A stretch of DNA of 64,000 nucleotides from an uncultured Pseudomonadota bacterium (GTDB lineage Bacteria; Pseudomonadota; Gammaproteobacteria; Steroidobacterales; Woeseiaceae), in assembly GCA_913055625.1 (NCBI GenBank), contig CAJXJW010000002.1, positions 1 through 64,000 of the forward strand. The letters are read 5' to 3'. Both the position numbers and the translations under genes were made by a program. Of the stretch, positions 6,986 through 16,049 are shown in pieces; the stretch's first letter is position 1, and each line of letters starts with the position of its first letter. The notes below the pieces were generated by a model. The model was not told the DNA's origin and searched no databases. It saw only the letters and a list, made by a program, of their open reading frames with translations.

Positions 6986-9082
6986 ATGAACGAACCGCAA
7001 GAGGCCGGCGATGCGCGCCGGGAGTACCGCCCCTGCCGGGGATGGCAGCTGCTCGTGGTGTGCATCGCGATGCTGCGGCCGGGCATCGGTGCGGCTACGG
7101 GTGCCGACGTCGACGACATCGCGAGCGGCAGCCTGGTCCTGCAGACGCCGCAAGGCGTCGAGGTGGCGACGGCACTGGAGACGTCCGTGCGAATGCGCAT
7201 CAACGGCCTCGTCGCCCGCGTTTCGGTCCGGCAGTCTTTCGAGAACGCCGGCGGCGACTGGGCGGAAGGCATCTACGTCTTCCCGCTGCCGGACAAGGCG
7301 GCGGTCGATCACATGCGCCTCCTTGTCGGCGAACGTGTGATCGAAGGTGAGATTCGCGAAAAGGAACAGGCACGCCGCGAATACGAACAGGCACGGCGCG
7401 AAGGCCGTCGCACGAGCCTCGTCGAACAGCAGCGCCCGAACCTGTTCACGACGAAGGTGGCGAATATCGCACCCGGCGAGACCGTCGTTGTCGAGATCGA
7501 GTACCTGGAGGATCTCGTCTTCGCGGACGGGATGTTCAGCCTGCGGTTCCCGCTGACGCTCACGCCGCGCTACATCCCCGGCCAGCCGTTGCCGGACCGG
7601 CAGGGGTCGGGGTGGTCGGCGGACACGACGCGCGTGCCGGACGCGTCCCTTGTCACGCCGCCGATGGTGGCGACGAGCAAGGCGCCGACGGTGACGTTCG
7701 ACATCGACCTCGATGCCGGTCTGCCGCTCGACGTGATCGCGAGTCGTTACCACCCGATCACCGTGAAGGACGAGGCCGGGCGGTATCGCGTCGCGCTGAG
7801 CTCCAGAGCGGCGCCGATGGATCACGATTTCGAACTTGTCTGGCGGCCGGAGGCGAGCCACGCACCGCAGGCGATGATCTTCGCCCAGACGCGGGACGAC
7901 GAGCCTTACTACCTGCTGATGGTCATGCCGCCGACTGCGCCGGCGCCGGACGTGCCGCCGATGCCCCGCGAGATGGTCCTGGTCGTCGATACGTCGGGGT
8001 CCATGCACGGTGTGTCGATCACGCAGGCGCGGCTGGCGCTGCTGCGCGCACTCGACGGGCTGCTCCCCGTGGATCGCTTCAACGTCATTGCGTTCAACTC
8101 CACGACGACGAGCCTGTTCCCGATCAGCGTGGATGCGAGCGCGGAAAACCTGGCACGCGCCCGGCGCTTCGTGCAGACGCTCGGGGCCGAGGGCGGCACG
8201 GAAATGCGGCCGGCGCTCGAACTCGCGCTGAGGGTTCCGCCGGCCGAATCGCACTTGCGGCAAGTCGTATTCGTCACGGACGGCGCCGTCGGCAACGAGA
8301 AGGAGCTGTTTGCGCTGATCGAGCGGCAACTCGGCCCGGCACGGCTGTTCACGGTCGGCATCGGGTCGGCGCCGAACAGCTGGTTCATGCGCAAGGCGGC
8401 GGAGGCCGGTCGCGGCAGCTTCACGATGATCAGCGCGCAGAACGAAGTGGGCGAGCGCATGGACCGGCTGCTCGCGAAGATCGCACGCCCGCAGGTGACG
8501 GACATCCGCGTCGAGTGGCCGCGCGGTGCCGTCGTCGAGAGCTACCCGGAGGTGGTGCCCGATCTCTATGCCGGCGAGCCGGTCAGCCTTCGCGCGAAGC
8601 TTGCCGCAGGGCCGGCCGGTACCGACACGGTGCGCATCAGCGGCAATTCGGTCACCGGCGCGTGGCAGCGCGAGCTGTCGATCGCGGCCGGCCTGCCGAC
8701 GGCGCCGGCCAACGGCGTCGCGGCGCTGTGGGCCCGCGGGCGCATCGGGCATCTGGCCGACGAGCGCCGTCGGGGGCGCAATGCGGACGACGTCCGTGCC
8801 GAGATCGTCAGCACCGCGCTGGCGCATCACCTGGTCAGCGAGTTCACGAGTCTCGTCGCCGTCGACAGGACGCCGGCCCGGTCCGCTGCAGAGAGGCTGC
8901 GCCGCGACGCGGTGCCGAATGCGCTGCCGTACGGGCAGAGCATGAACGCGATCTTCGGCCTGCCCGCGACCGCGACGAACGCGGCACAACTCGCGAAGTC
9001 CGGCACGCTGGTCGTGCTGCTCGGACTCGCGGTGTGGCTCGCGGGGCGGCGCGGGAGTCTCGGTCGTGTGGCGCTGCAGTAG
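6986..9082 (+). CDS. Proteobacterial sortase substrate: VIT/vWA surface protein with LPATA sorting signal
   Basis: The 698-residue protein has a signal/TM segment at about 20-38, a VIT (inter-alpha-trypsin) domain at about 45-175, and a vWA domain at about 328-495. The vWA MIDAS is intact: DTSGS (Asp335), Thr405 in GGTEM, and Asp432 in VTDGA. The C terminus is a sorting signal: LPATA at 659-663, hydrophobic GTLVVLLGLAVWLAG, then RR and a terminal basic cluster. I chose the ATG at 6986 because GAGAGG lies 9 nt upstream. It matches the marine proteobacterial sortase target family, usually the only substrate of the adjacent sortase. LPATA instead of LPxTG is unusual. Its stop lies inside the sortase start region, so translation is probably coupled. 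Confidence 0.9.
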   Translation: MNEPQEAGDARREYRPCRGWQLLVVCIAMLRPGIGAATGADVDDIASGSLVLQTPQGVEVATALETSVRMRINGLVARVSVRQSFENAGGDWAEGIYVFPLPDKAAVDHMRLLVGERVIEGEIREKEQARREYEQARREGRRTSLVEQQRPNLFTTKVANIAPGETVVVEIEYLEDLVFADGMFSLRFPLTLTPRYIPGQPLPDRQGSGWSADTTRVPDASLVTPPMVATSKAPTVTFDIDLDAGLPLDVIASRYHPITVKDEAGRYRVALSSRAAPMDHDFELVWRPEASHAPQAMIFAQTRDDEPYYLLMVMPPTAPAPDVPPMPREMVLVVDTSGSMHGVSITQARLALLRALDGLLPVDRFNVIAFNSTTTSLFPISVDASAENLARARRFVQTLGAEGGTEMRPALELALRVPPAESHLRQVVFVTDGAVGNEKELFALIERQLGPARLFTVGIGSAPNSWFMRKAAEAGRGSFTMISAQNEVGERMDRLLAKIARPQVTDIRVEWPRGAVVESYPEVVPDLYAGEPVSLRAKLAAGPAGTDTVRISGNSVTGAWQRELSIAAGLPTAPANGVAALWARGRIGHLADERRRGRNADDVRAEIVSTALAHHLVSEFTSLVAVDRTPARSAAERLRRDAVPNALPYGQSMNAIFGLPATATNAAQLAKSGTLVVLLGLAVWLAGRRGSLGRVALQ

Positions 9083-9695
9083 GCGCGCCCGGGGCATCGC
9101 CGTGGCGTGCATCCTCGGAATCGGCTTCTGGCAGCTCGGGCAGGCCGCCTATATCCCGGCGAAAGCGTGGCTCGCCCAGGAACTGATGCTGAAGGCCTGG
9201 GACCGCGCGGGCGCCGGCGTCGATCGCCCGCCGCCCTGGCCCTGGGCCGACACCTGGCCGGTTGCGCGCCTGCTGGCGCAGGGTGGGAAGATCGACCTGA
9301 TCGTGCTGGCCGGCGGTTCGGGGCGCACACTGGCGTTCGGGCCCGGCCATCTCAGCGCCAGCCCGATGCCCGGCACGCGCGGCAACAGCGTCATCGCCGG
9401 GCATCGCGACACGCATTTCCGCTTCCTCAAGGACGTCGCGATCGGGGAAGCGCTGTGGGTGGAAGGCGCCGACGGGACCCGCTACCGCTACCGGATCATC
9501 GACCTCGACATCGTCGATGCACGTCGTTCGAGCGTCCTCCTCGATACGGACGATGCGCTGCTCAGCCTGATCACCTGCTACCCGTTCGATGCCGACGAAC
9601 CGGGCGGGCCGCTGCGCTACGTCGTCACCGCGCGCCTCGAGGCGGCGGTGACGACGCTGGCGGAACTCAGTAGCGCCAGTACGCCTCGACCTTGA
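9066..9695 (+). CDS. Class GN (Gram-negative) sortase
   Basis: The 209-residue protein begins with an N-terminal membrane anchor (about residues 9-27). It has the sortase catalytic triad in order: His113 in GNSVIAGHRDTHF, Cys171 in LITCYPF, and Arg184 in GPLRYVVTAR. The GTG start at 9066 overlaps the last 17 bases of the substrate gene. It is predicted to cleave and transfer the neighbouring VIT/vWA protein after the Thr of its sorting signal, on the periplasmic side of the inner membrane. The acceptor nucleophile in Gram-negative sortase systems is not established. Its 3' end overlaps the convergent barrel gene by 29 bp. Confidence 0.93.
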   Translation: MWRCSRRARGIAVACILGIGFWQLGQAAYIPAKAWLAQELMLKAWDRAGAGVDRPPPWPWADTWPVARLLAQGGKIDLIVLAGGSGRTLAFGPGHLSASPMPGTRGNSVIAGHRDTHFRFLKDVAIGEALWVEGADGTRYRYRIIDLDIVDARRSSVLLDTDDALLSLITCYPFDADEPGGPLRYVVTARLEAAVTTLAELSSASTPRP

Positions 9696-10335
9696 TCATG
9701 TCCATCGAGGCGTCCTCGGTCCGGCTGCTCGTGTTGACCTCGAGAATGCCGTAGGACGCCTTCAGGCCCCAGGTGCGATCGATGTCCCAGCGAATGCCGA
9801 GCGCACCCGACCAGGACGTCACGTCCTCGGAGTACGTGTCGTAGAACGGTGCGCACATGTAGCCCCACCACGGATCCCACCAGCAGCCGGTGATCGGCGG
9901 GCCGTCCGCGATGTTCGAGTCGACCGCGGTCCAGCCGAAGCCGAGTTCGACGTAGGGCGTAAGCGGCCCCTCGAGGAAGTTGAACGTGCCGCGGCCCGCG
10001 ATGGTGAACATGTCCATTGACGCGCGCAGGGTTTCGAACGGCGGGCCGTCGTCGGGCAGGTAGGTCGCCTCGTAACTCGGCGATAACCAGCCGAAGCTGA
10101 AGCCCGCGGAGAGGCGGTTCGTGAAGTTGTAGTTGCCGCCGAACGAGAAGCCGAGATCGTCGTCGATATCGAGCCCGGTGCCCTGCTGCCCCTCGAGATT
10201 CAGCGAATCCGACCAGACGAGTCCGGCGGTGAACTCCCAGGTCTGTGAACGGTCCTGGGCGCTGACCGTCAGCCCTGTGAGGAGCATGACGAGGGCCAGG
10301 GCTCCTGCCGCCGCGCGCCTGATAAACGTTTGCAT
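9667..10335 (-). CDS. Outer-membrane beta-barrel protein (OmpW/OmpA-barrel-like) beside the sortase
   Basis: The 222-residue protein has a signal peptide (MQTFIRRAAAGALALVMLL... cleaving after SAQA-type SAQ near residue 26) and alternating amphipathic strands consistent with an 8-stranded barrel. A Trp/Cys-rich extracellular-type loop (TGCWWDPWWGYMCAPFYD) contains two Cys that could form a disulphide. It ends in KVEAYWRY, a terminal aromatic as expected for BAM recognition. AAGGA precedes the ATG. There is no OmpA peptidoglycan-binding domain, so it is not the usual sortase-associated OmpA-like protein. The 29-bp tail overlap ties it physically to the sortase gene; whether they are functionally linked is inference. 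Confidence 0.75.
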   Translation of the reverse strand: MQTFIRRAAAGALALVMLLTGLTVSAQDRSQTWEFTAGLVWSDSLNLEGQQGTGLDIDDDLGFSFGGNYNFTNRLSAGFSFGWLSPSYEATYLPDDGPPFETLRASMDMFTIAGRGTFNFLEGPLTPYVELGFGWTAVDSNIADGPPITGCWWDPWWGYMCAPFYDTYSEDVTSWSGALGIRWDIDRTWGLKASYGILEVNTSSRTEDASMDMIKVEAYWRY

Positions 10336-10540
10336 GATGTCAATCCTTGTTATTGAAGAGCGCTGCCACTATTTAGCGCCTGAACAAAAGCTTCGCCCGA
10401 CGTCGGGGCAGCTGCCTTGCCTGCCTCCGGCGATTGGGCGAACATAGTCGGCGCTGCGTCACATAGAATCAAGACCCGGAAAGGACATTCACAGTTCCCC
10501 TGCGTTGCGGCCTCGGGAGCGGGACAGCGAGCGAAACGGC

Positions 10541-11413
10541 ATGGAGTGGAAAGGACGCAGGCAAAGCACGAACGTCGAGGATGCGCGCGGCCGGAAGATG
10601 GTGGCCGGCGGGGCGTCGCTCGGCCTCCTGCTGCGCTTCGTCGGACAGATGTTCGGCACCAAGGGCATCCTGGTCCTGCTGGGTCTCGGCGTCGTCGGCT
10701 GGACGCTCGGCATCATCGACCCGATGGCGCTGATGGGCGGCGGCCAGGTCCGCGAGGTGCAGTACGAGGCGTCGCCTGCCGAGCAGGAGCAGATGGCCTT
10801 CGTCAAGGTCGTGCTGGCGGACACGGAAGACGTCTGGACGCAGGAATTCAGCCGTATCGGCCATGAGTACCGGGCACCGGAGCTGGTCGTGTACCGCGGC
10901 CAGTACCCCACGGGCTGCGGTACCGGCGACGCGCGCATGGGGCCGTTCTATTGTCCCGCCGACCGGAAGATCTATATCGATCTCGGCTTCTACCAGGCGC
11001 TCGAGCAGGAGTTCCAGGCGCCGGGCGATTTCGCGCAGGCCTACGTGATCGCGCACGAAGTCGGTCACCACATCCAGACGCTGCTCGGCATATCGCAGCA
11101 GGTGGCGAAGATGCGCGGGCGTCCCGAATACAACCAGTACTCGGTGCGGCTCGAGTTGCAGGCGGATTTTCTCGCCGGCGTCTGGACGAACCACAACCAG
11201 CGCTACCTGGACCGGGGCGATATCGAGGAGGCCATGCGGGCGGCGAACCAGATCGGCGATGACACGATTCAGAAACGCACCCAGGGCCGGGTAGTGCCGC
11301 ATGCCTTCACGCACGGCACCTCCGAGCAGCGAATGCGCTGGTTCCAGCGGGGCCTGCAGAGTGGCGATATTCGCGACGGCGACACGTTCGAGATACCGTA
11401 CGAAGATCTCTAG
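10541..11413 (+). CDS. ypfJ: YpfJ-type neutral zinc metallopeptidase
   Basis: The 290-residue protein starts MEWKGRRQSTNVEDARG. It has one membrane helix at about residues 42-60 and the metallopeptidase motif HEVGHH at 172-177. A downstream glutamate in LELQADFLAG is the expected third zinc ligand region. It also has the family features CGTGDARMGPFYCPADRKIYIDLGFY. The frame is open 36 bases further upstream, but the chosen ATG matches the family N terminus. This is a single-pass membrane protein with its catalytic domain outside the cytoplasm; substrates are unknown. Confidence 0.88.
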   Translation: MEWKGRRQSTNVEDARGRKMVAGGASLGLLLRFVGQMFGTKGILVLLGLGVVGWTLGIIDPMALMGGGQVREVQYEASPAEQEQMAFVKVVLADTEDVWTQEFSRIGHEYRAPELVVYRGQYPTGCGTGDARMGPFYCPADRKIYIDLGFYQALEQEFQAPGDFAQAYVIAHEVGHHIQTLLGISQQVAKMRGRPEYNQYSVRLELQADFLAGVWTNHNQRYLDRGDIEEAMRAANQIGDDTIQKRTQGRVVPHAFTHGTSEQRMRWFQRGLQSGDIRDGDTFEIPYEDL

Positions 11414-11489
11414 CCGTATCGACCATGCCGGTCGACGCCACGCGCCGCAACCCGCGCCTCGCGGATCGTGCTAACTTGCGGCCCTTGCC

Positions 11490-12851
11490 ATGAACAAGTC
11501 CAGAACCCGGCTCACCGAGGGCTCGGTCGGTCGGCACCTCGTTGCGATGACCGTGCCCGTCCTCGCAGGCATCGCCACGATGATGGCGCAGGGCCTGGTC
11601 GACACGTTCTTCATCGGCCGCGTCGGCGACCGGGAACTCGCGGCGTTCGGCTTCGGCTTCCCGATACTGATGATCGTGACCAGTGTGGCGATCGGCCTCG
11701 GCGCCGGCACGTCGTCCGTGGTTGCGCGCGCCATCGGCCGCGACGACCACCGGCGCGCGCGGCGGCTGGCGACGGACAGCCTGTTGCTGTCGTTTCTCAC
11801 CACGTTCGCCATCTCGATGGTCGGCATCCTCACGATCGACCCGTTGTTCCGCTTGCTCGGGGCGCCGGAGGACATGCTGCCGCTGATCGGCGGATTCATG
11901 ACCATCCTGTACATCGGCGTACCGTTCATCGTCGTCGGCATGGTCGGCATGGCCAGCATGCGCGCGACGGGCGACACGCGGCTTCCGGGCATGCTGATGA
12001 TCATCGCCGCGGTCCTGAACGTGCTGCTCGACCCGATCCTGATCTTCGGCCTCGGCCCGGTACCGGCAATGGGGTTGAACGGGGCGGCGATGGCCGCGCT
12101 GCTCGCGCGCGGGACGATCTTCTTCGGCACGCTGTACCTGTTGCGCTACCGGCTGGACCTCGTCACGTTCAACAAGCCGGTCGCGTCCGAGCTGCGCTCA
12201 TCGTGGCGTGACATCCTGCACGTCGGCATACCGGCCGCCGGGACGAACGTGATCGTGCCCCTGGGTGCCACGCTGGTCACCGCGCTGCTCGCGCGCTTCG
12301 GGCCCGATGCTGTTGCGGGCTTCGGCGTCGCGAGCCGCATCGAGTCGCTGCTGCTGGTCGTCTTCTACGCGCTGTCGGCCATCATCGGACCGTTCGTCGG
12401 CCAGAACTTCTCGGCCGGCAAGGAGGACCGGATACACCGGGCGCTCTGGCTGTGCACCGCGTTCAGCCTCGCGAGCAGCGTCGTGTACGCGGTCGTTCTC
12501 GGCCTCTCGTCGGGGCTGGTCCCGCAGTTGTTCACGGACAGCGCGGAGGTTGCCGGCGTGACACGCCTGTTCCTGCTGATCGTGCCGGCCAGCTACGGCA
12601 CCTACGGCATGGTCATGATCATGAACGCCGCGTTCAACGGGCTCGGCAACCCGATGCCGGCCGTCTGGATCAGCGTGGCGCGCATCCTGGTGCTGTACGT
12701 GCCGCTCGCCTATGCCGGGGCGGCGATGTTCGGCATACCGGGCGTGTTTGGTGCCTACGCGATTGCGAACGTCGTGTCCGGTTTCGGCGCCTACGCCTGG
12801 GCGCGCGGTTCGGTGCGGCGGTTGTGCGCGGCCGAGGCCGGCGCGGGATAG
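11490..12851 (+). CDS. MATE family multidrug/sodium exporter
   Basis: The 453-residue protein has twelve predicted helices in two similar halves. It begins TEGSVGRHLVAMTVPVLAG and includes GLVDTFFIGRVGDRELAAFGFGFPI, VPFIVVGMVGMASMRATGDT and GFGVASRIESLLLVVFYALSAIIGPFVGQN. This is the conserved MATE pattern (VDT.FIG, R..GD). It is an inner-membrane antiporter of cationic compounds driven by Na+ or H+; the substrate is unknown. Its stop is 3 bp from that of a second, different MATE gene on the opposite strand. Confidence 0.92.
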   Translation: MNKSRTRLTEGSVGRHLVAMTVPVLAGIATMMAQGLVDTFFIGRVGDRELAAFGFGFPILMIVTSVAIGLGAGTSSVVARAIGRDDHRRARRLATDSLLLSFLTTFAISMVGILTIDPLFRLLGAPEDMLPLIGGFMTILYIGVPFIVVGMVGMASMRATGDTRLPGMLMIIAAVLNVLLDPILIFGLGPVPAMGLNGAAMAALLARGTIFFGTLYLLRYRLDLVTFNKPVASELRSSWRDILHVGIPAAGTNVIVPLGATLVTALLARFGPDAVAGFGVASRIESLLLVVFYALSAIIGPFVGQNFSAGKEDRIHRALWLCTAFSLASSVVYAVVLGLSSGLVPQLFTDSAEVAGVTRLFLLIVPASYGTYGMVMIMNAAFNGLGNPMPAVWISVARILVLYVPLAYAGAAMFGIPGVFGAYAIANVVSGFGAYAWARGSVRRLCAAEAGAG

Positions 12852-12854
12852 TCC

Positions 12855-14183
12855 TCAGGCACGGGCGCCGGCCATCGGCAGGACCGCACGACGATAACCC
12901 ACGTGCATGCCCACGCCACGCGCCGCCAGGAACAGCAGAAACGCGAGCCACAGGCCGTGGTTGCCGAGCCCCTGCAGCAGCCACCACGCCGGCACGAATA
13001 CCGCGAACGTGGCGATGAGCATGACGTTCCTCATCTCGCGCGAGCGGGTGGCGCCGATGTAGACGCCGTCGTAGACGAACGACCAGACCGACACGAGCGG
13101 TGAGATCACCATCCACGGCAGGTACGTGAGTGCCGCGCCGCGCACCGCGTCGAGATCGGTGAGCGCCGCGATGAGGAAGGGCCCGCCGAGGGCGTACAGC
13201 CCGCAGAACACGGCGGCGAACAGCAGCGACCACTTCAGGCACAGCCGAACCGCCGTTTCCAGCGAGTGCCGGTCGCGGGCGCCGATCGCCTTGCCGACGA
13301 GCGCCTCGGCGGCGTGGGCGATGCCGTCCAGGGCGAACGCGGTCAGGTTCTGGAAGTTCATCATGATCGCGTTCGCGGCGAGGATGAGTTCGCCCATCCG
13401 CGCGCCGCGGGCGGTCACGAAGGCGATCGCGAACATCAGTGCCAGCGTCCGGATGAACAGGTTCGTGTTGACGGCCAGGAACGCGTGATAGTCACGCAGG
13501 CTCGCGAGCCGCGACAGCGCCATGTGACCGCCGCGTTTCGAAAGCTCGCGCGCGGCGAACGCGCCGCCGACCGCGAGGCCCGCGAACTCGGCGATCACGG
13601 AGGCCAGCGCGACGCCGCGGACTTCCATGCCGAGCAGTACGACGAACACGATGTCGAGCACGATGTTCGTGACGTTGACGGTGAGAAAGATCAGCAGCGG
13701 GACGCGCGCATTGGACAGGCCGATGAACCAGCCGATCAGCACCATGTTGGCGAGCGTGGCCGGCGCGCTCCAGATGCGCACGAAGAAGTAGGTGATCGCC
13801 TCCTTCTGTACGTCGGGGCTGCCGCCGGCGAGCCGGACGGCCGCCTCGCCGATCGGCAGCTGCAGGAGGAGCAGCAGCGCGGCGATGCCGAAGGCCACCG
13901 CGAGCGCCTGGCCCAGTGCGAGCCGGAGCCCGTCGTCATCCCCGGCGCCGAAACGCTGCGCGGCGATGCCGGTCGTCCCCATCCGGAGGAAGTTCACCCC
14001 GGTATAGAGGAAGCTGAAGATCATGCTGCCGACGGCGACGGCGCCGAGGTAGACCGGGCTGTCGAGGTGCCCCGTCACGCCCGTGTCCACCATCCCGAGC
14101 AGCGGGACGGAGACGTTCGACAGGATCATCGGCGCCGCGATGCGCCAGACATCGCGGTCGGTGGGAACCTCCCGGGAGGTCAC
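12855..14183 (-). CDS. dinF: MATE family exporter, DinF-like subgroup
   Basis: The 442-residue, twelve-helix protein includes DRDVWRIAAPMILSNVSVPLLGMVDTGVTGHLDSPVYLGAVAVG-type N-terminal features, with LLGMVDTGVTGHL as the subgroup hallmark. Further on it has FLRMGTTGIAAQRFGAGD and IGLSNARVPLLIFLTVNVTN. The ATG lies 4 bp after the gcdH stop on the same strand, so the two are probably cotranscribed. E. coli dinF is LexA-regulated with lexA; no LexA box is seen here. The symbol rests on subgroup resemblance only. Confidence 0.8.
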   Translation of the reverse strand: MTSREVPTDRDVWRIAAPMILSNVSVPLLGMVDTGVTGHLDSPVYLGAVAVGSMIFSFLYTGVNFLRMGTTGIAAQRFGAGDDDGLRLALGQALAVAFGIAALLLLLQLPIGEAAVRLAGGSPDVQKEAITYFFVRIWSAPATLANMVLIGWFIGLSNARVPLLIFLTVNVTNIVLDIVFVVLLGMEVRGVALASVIAEFAGLAVGGAFAARELSKRGGHMALSRLASLRDYHAFLAVNTNLFIRTLALMFAIAFVTARGARMGELILAANAIMMNFQNLTAFALDGIAHAAEALVGKAIGARDRHSLETAVRLCLKWSLLFAAVFCGLYALGGPFLIAALTDLDAVRGAALTYLPWMVISPLVSVWSFVYDGVYIGATRSREMRNVMLIATFAVFVPAWWLLQGLGNHGLWLAFLLFLAARGVGMHVGYRRAVLPMAGARA

Positions 14184-14187
14184 CGGC

Positions 14188-15366
14188 TCAGCCGAAGGCG
14201 TTGACGCCCGTCAGCTCGCGCCCGACGGCCAGCTGGTGGACCGTCTCGGTACCCTCGTACGTGATCACGCTTTCCAGGTTCAGCATGTGGCGGATCGGCA
14301 CGTACTCGGCGCTGATGCCGGCGCCGCCGAGGATGTCGCGTGCGTCGCGCGCGATGTCGATTGCCGCGCGGCAGTTGTTCCACTTCGCGAGCGACACCTG
14401 CGACGGGCTGAGCCGACCGGCATCCTTGATGCGGCCGAGCCGCAGCGACAGGAGCTGCGCCGTGGTGATGCGCCGCGCCATGTCGGCCATGCGGATCTGG
14501 ATCGTCTGCGTGTGCGCGAGCGGCTTGCCGAACAGCACGCGGTCCTGCGTGTAGCCGAGCACCTCGTCGAGGCAGGCCTGCGCGGCGCCGATGACGCCCC
14601 ACGTGATGCCGTAGCGCGCCTGTGTCAGGCACGACAGCGGCCCCTTCAGGCCGCTGACGCCCGGCAGGACGTTCGCCGCCGGGACACGGACGTTGTCGAA
14701 GAACAGCCCGGCCGTGATCGACGCGCGCAGCGAGAACTTGTGCTCGATCTCCTGTGCCGTGAAGCCCGGCATGTCCTTCTCGACGATGAAACCGCGGATG
14801 CCGTCATCGGTGCGGGCCCAGACCACGGCCGCGTCGGCGATCGTGCCGTTCGTGATCCACATCTTGGCGCCGTTCAGGATCCAGTCATCGCCGTCGCGCT
14901 TCGCGTGTGTCTTCATGTTGCCCGGGTCGGACCCGCCATGAGGTTCGGTCAGGCCGAAGCAGCCGATGGCCTCGCCGCGCGCCATGGCGGGCAGCCAGCG
15001 ATCCTTCTGCTCGTCGCTGCCGTAGGCATGGATCGGGAACATGACCAGGCTCGACTGGACGGACACGAAACTCCGCAGCCCGGAGTCCGCCCGCTCGAGT
15101 TCCTGGCAGATGAGCCCGTAGCAGACGCTGTTCATGCCGGCGCAGTCGTAGCCCTCGATAGAGCTGCCGAGAAGGCCGAGCTCCGCCACCTTCGGGATGA
15201 GCTCCCGCGGAAAGCTATGCTGCTCGAAGGCCTCGCGCATCAGCGGGATGGCCTCCTCGTCGGCGAAACGCGCGACGGTATCCCGGACCAGCAGCTCGTC
15301 GTCCGCGAGTTCCGAGCGAACGTCGAAGAGATCCAGCGGGTCCAGGCGGGTATTGCGGGTGTTCAT
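14188..15366 (-). CDS. gcdH: Glutaryl-CoA dehydrogenase
   Basis: The 392-residue acyl-CoA dehydrogenase fold enzyme is the usual length. It includes CFGLTEPHGGSDPGNM and MWITNGTIADAAVVWAR (FAD/substrate region), RYGITWGVIGAAQACLDEV, and the catalytic Glu in VITYEGTETVHQLAVGRELTG near residue 370. These features, and the N-terminal DPLDLFDVRSELADDELLVRDTVARF, are specific for GcdH. It decarboxylates glutaryl-CoA to crotonyl-CoA in lysine, tryptophan and aromatic degradation, passing electrons to ETF. The ATG at 15366 gives the family N terminus; the frame is open further upstream without support. Confidence 0.93.
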   Translation of the reverse strand: MNTRNTRLDPLDLFDVRSELADDELLVRDTVARFADEEAIPLMREAFEQHSFPRELIPKVAELGLLGSSIEGYDCAGMNSVCYGLICQELERADSGLRSFVSVQSSLVMFPIHAYGSDEQKDRWLPAMARGEAIGCFGLTEPHGGSDPGNMKTHAKRDGDDWILNGAKMWITNGTIADAAVVWARTDDGIRGFIVEKDMPGFTAQEIEHKFSLRASITAGLFFDNVRVPAANVLPGVSGLKGPLSCLTQARYGITWGVIGAAQACLDEVLGYTQDRVLFGKPLAHTQTIQIRMADMARRITTAQLLSLRLGRIKDAGRLSPSQVSLAKWNNCRAAIDIARDARDILGGAGISAEYVPIRHMLNLESVITYEGTETVHQLAVGRELTGVNAFG

Positions 15367-15401
15367 CAGGTCTGCCCTGGCGGCCGTCTGCCGGCCGTCA
15401 A

Positions 15402-15860
15402 TCAATAGGGGATGCCGAGGCGGCGGTAGATTACAGACAATCCCCACACGGGGCCAATCATAATCGTCTGCAGGGTTTCGGCGAGGGCGCGCACGGGTGG
15501 CTTGTTGCGATGGCCGAGCCAGAGGCCGATGAGGCCGGCGGCCATCGCTCCGCCGGCGATGCGCAGCAGGGACCATTCAGAACCGGACAGCCAGTTCATC
15601 AGGCCGGCGATGCCCGTGACCAGGGGCAGCAGGCCGATGGCAATCGGCAGCGACAGGATGAAGTAGTAGACGACGGTCACCATGAGGAACGCGCTGCCCC
15701 AGTTGAGCAGCGGGGAGATCGCCGTGAACTCCGCCGGCACCGGCAACGACCACAGCAGGCCGACCGTCCCCAGCACCGCCATTGGCACGGCGGCCCAGTA
15801 GATCCAGGGCCAGGTCAGGTCCCGATGGTGCGCCTGGTAGCGGTCGAGCCAGCTCTGCAT
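15402..15860 (-). CDS. DUF962/Mpo1-like membrane protein with altered metal ligands
   Basis: The 152-residue protein has four predicted membrane helices. The start MQSWLDRYQAHHRDL and the end WLGHRNKPPVRALAETLQTIMIGPVWGL follow the DUF962 (YGL010w/Mpo1) layout, in which H..P.N...H..G.P and GH....KPA...D are conserved. Here the second His of the first motif is Tyr (WIYWAAVP), the P.N pair is absent, and the Asp of the last motif is replaced (ALAETL). Mpo1 is an Fe2+-dependent 2-hydroxy fatty acid dioxygenase. With these changes enzymatic activity is doubtful. The start is the ATG at 15860; a longer open frame upstream is not supported. Confidence 0.6.
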   Translation of the reverse strand: MQSWLDRYQAHHRDLTWPWIYWAAVPMAVLGTVGLLWSLPVPAEFTAISPLLNWGSAFLMVTVVYYFILSLPIAIGLLPLVTGIAGLMNWLSGSEWSLLRIAGGAMAAGLIGLWLGHRNKPPVRALAETLQTIMIGPVWGLSVIYRRLGIPY

Positions 15861-16049
15861 ATCGGTGATGTTGGCATTCGTCAGTCCGGCGCACATTCTA
15901 CATAAGGGATCGTTAAGCGTACGTTCAGACGCGCGATGCCCCAATAGGCGCCAGACGTGACGCAGTGCCGGATGGGTCGGCGCCGCGCCACTATGATGCG
16001 TTACATCTGTCAAAATAGGGCTCGCTTGAGCACACAAAGGAAACACACC

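Noticed and set aside
6959..9112. A 717-codon minus-strand frame opposite the sortase substrate
   Set aside because: Composition is His/Arg/Ala-rich with no domain. The plus strand encodes an intact VIT/vWA protein.
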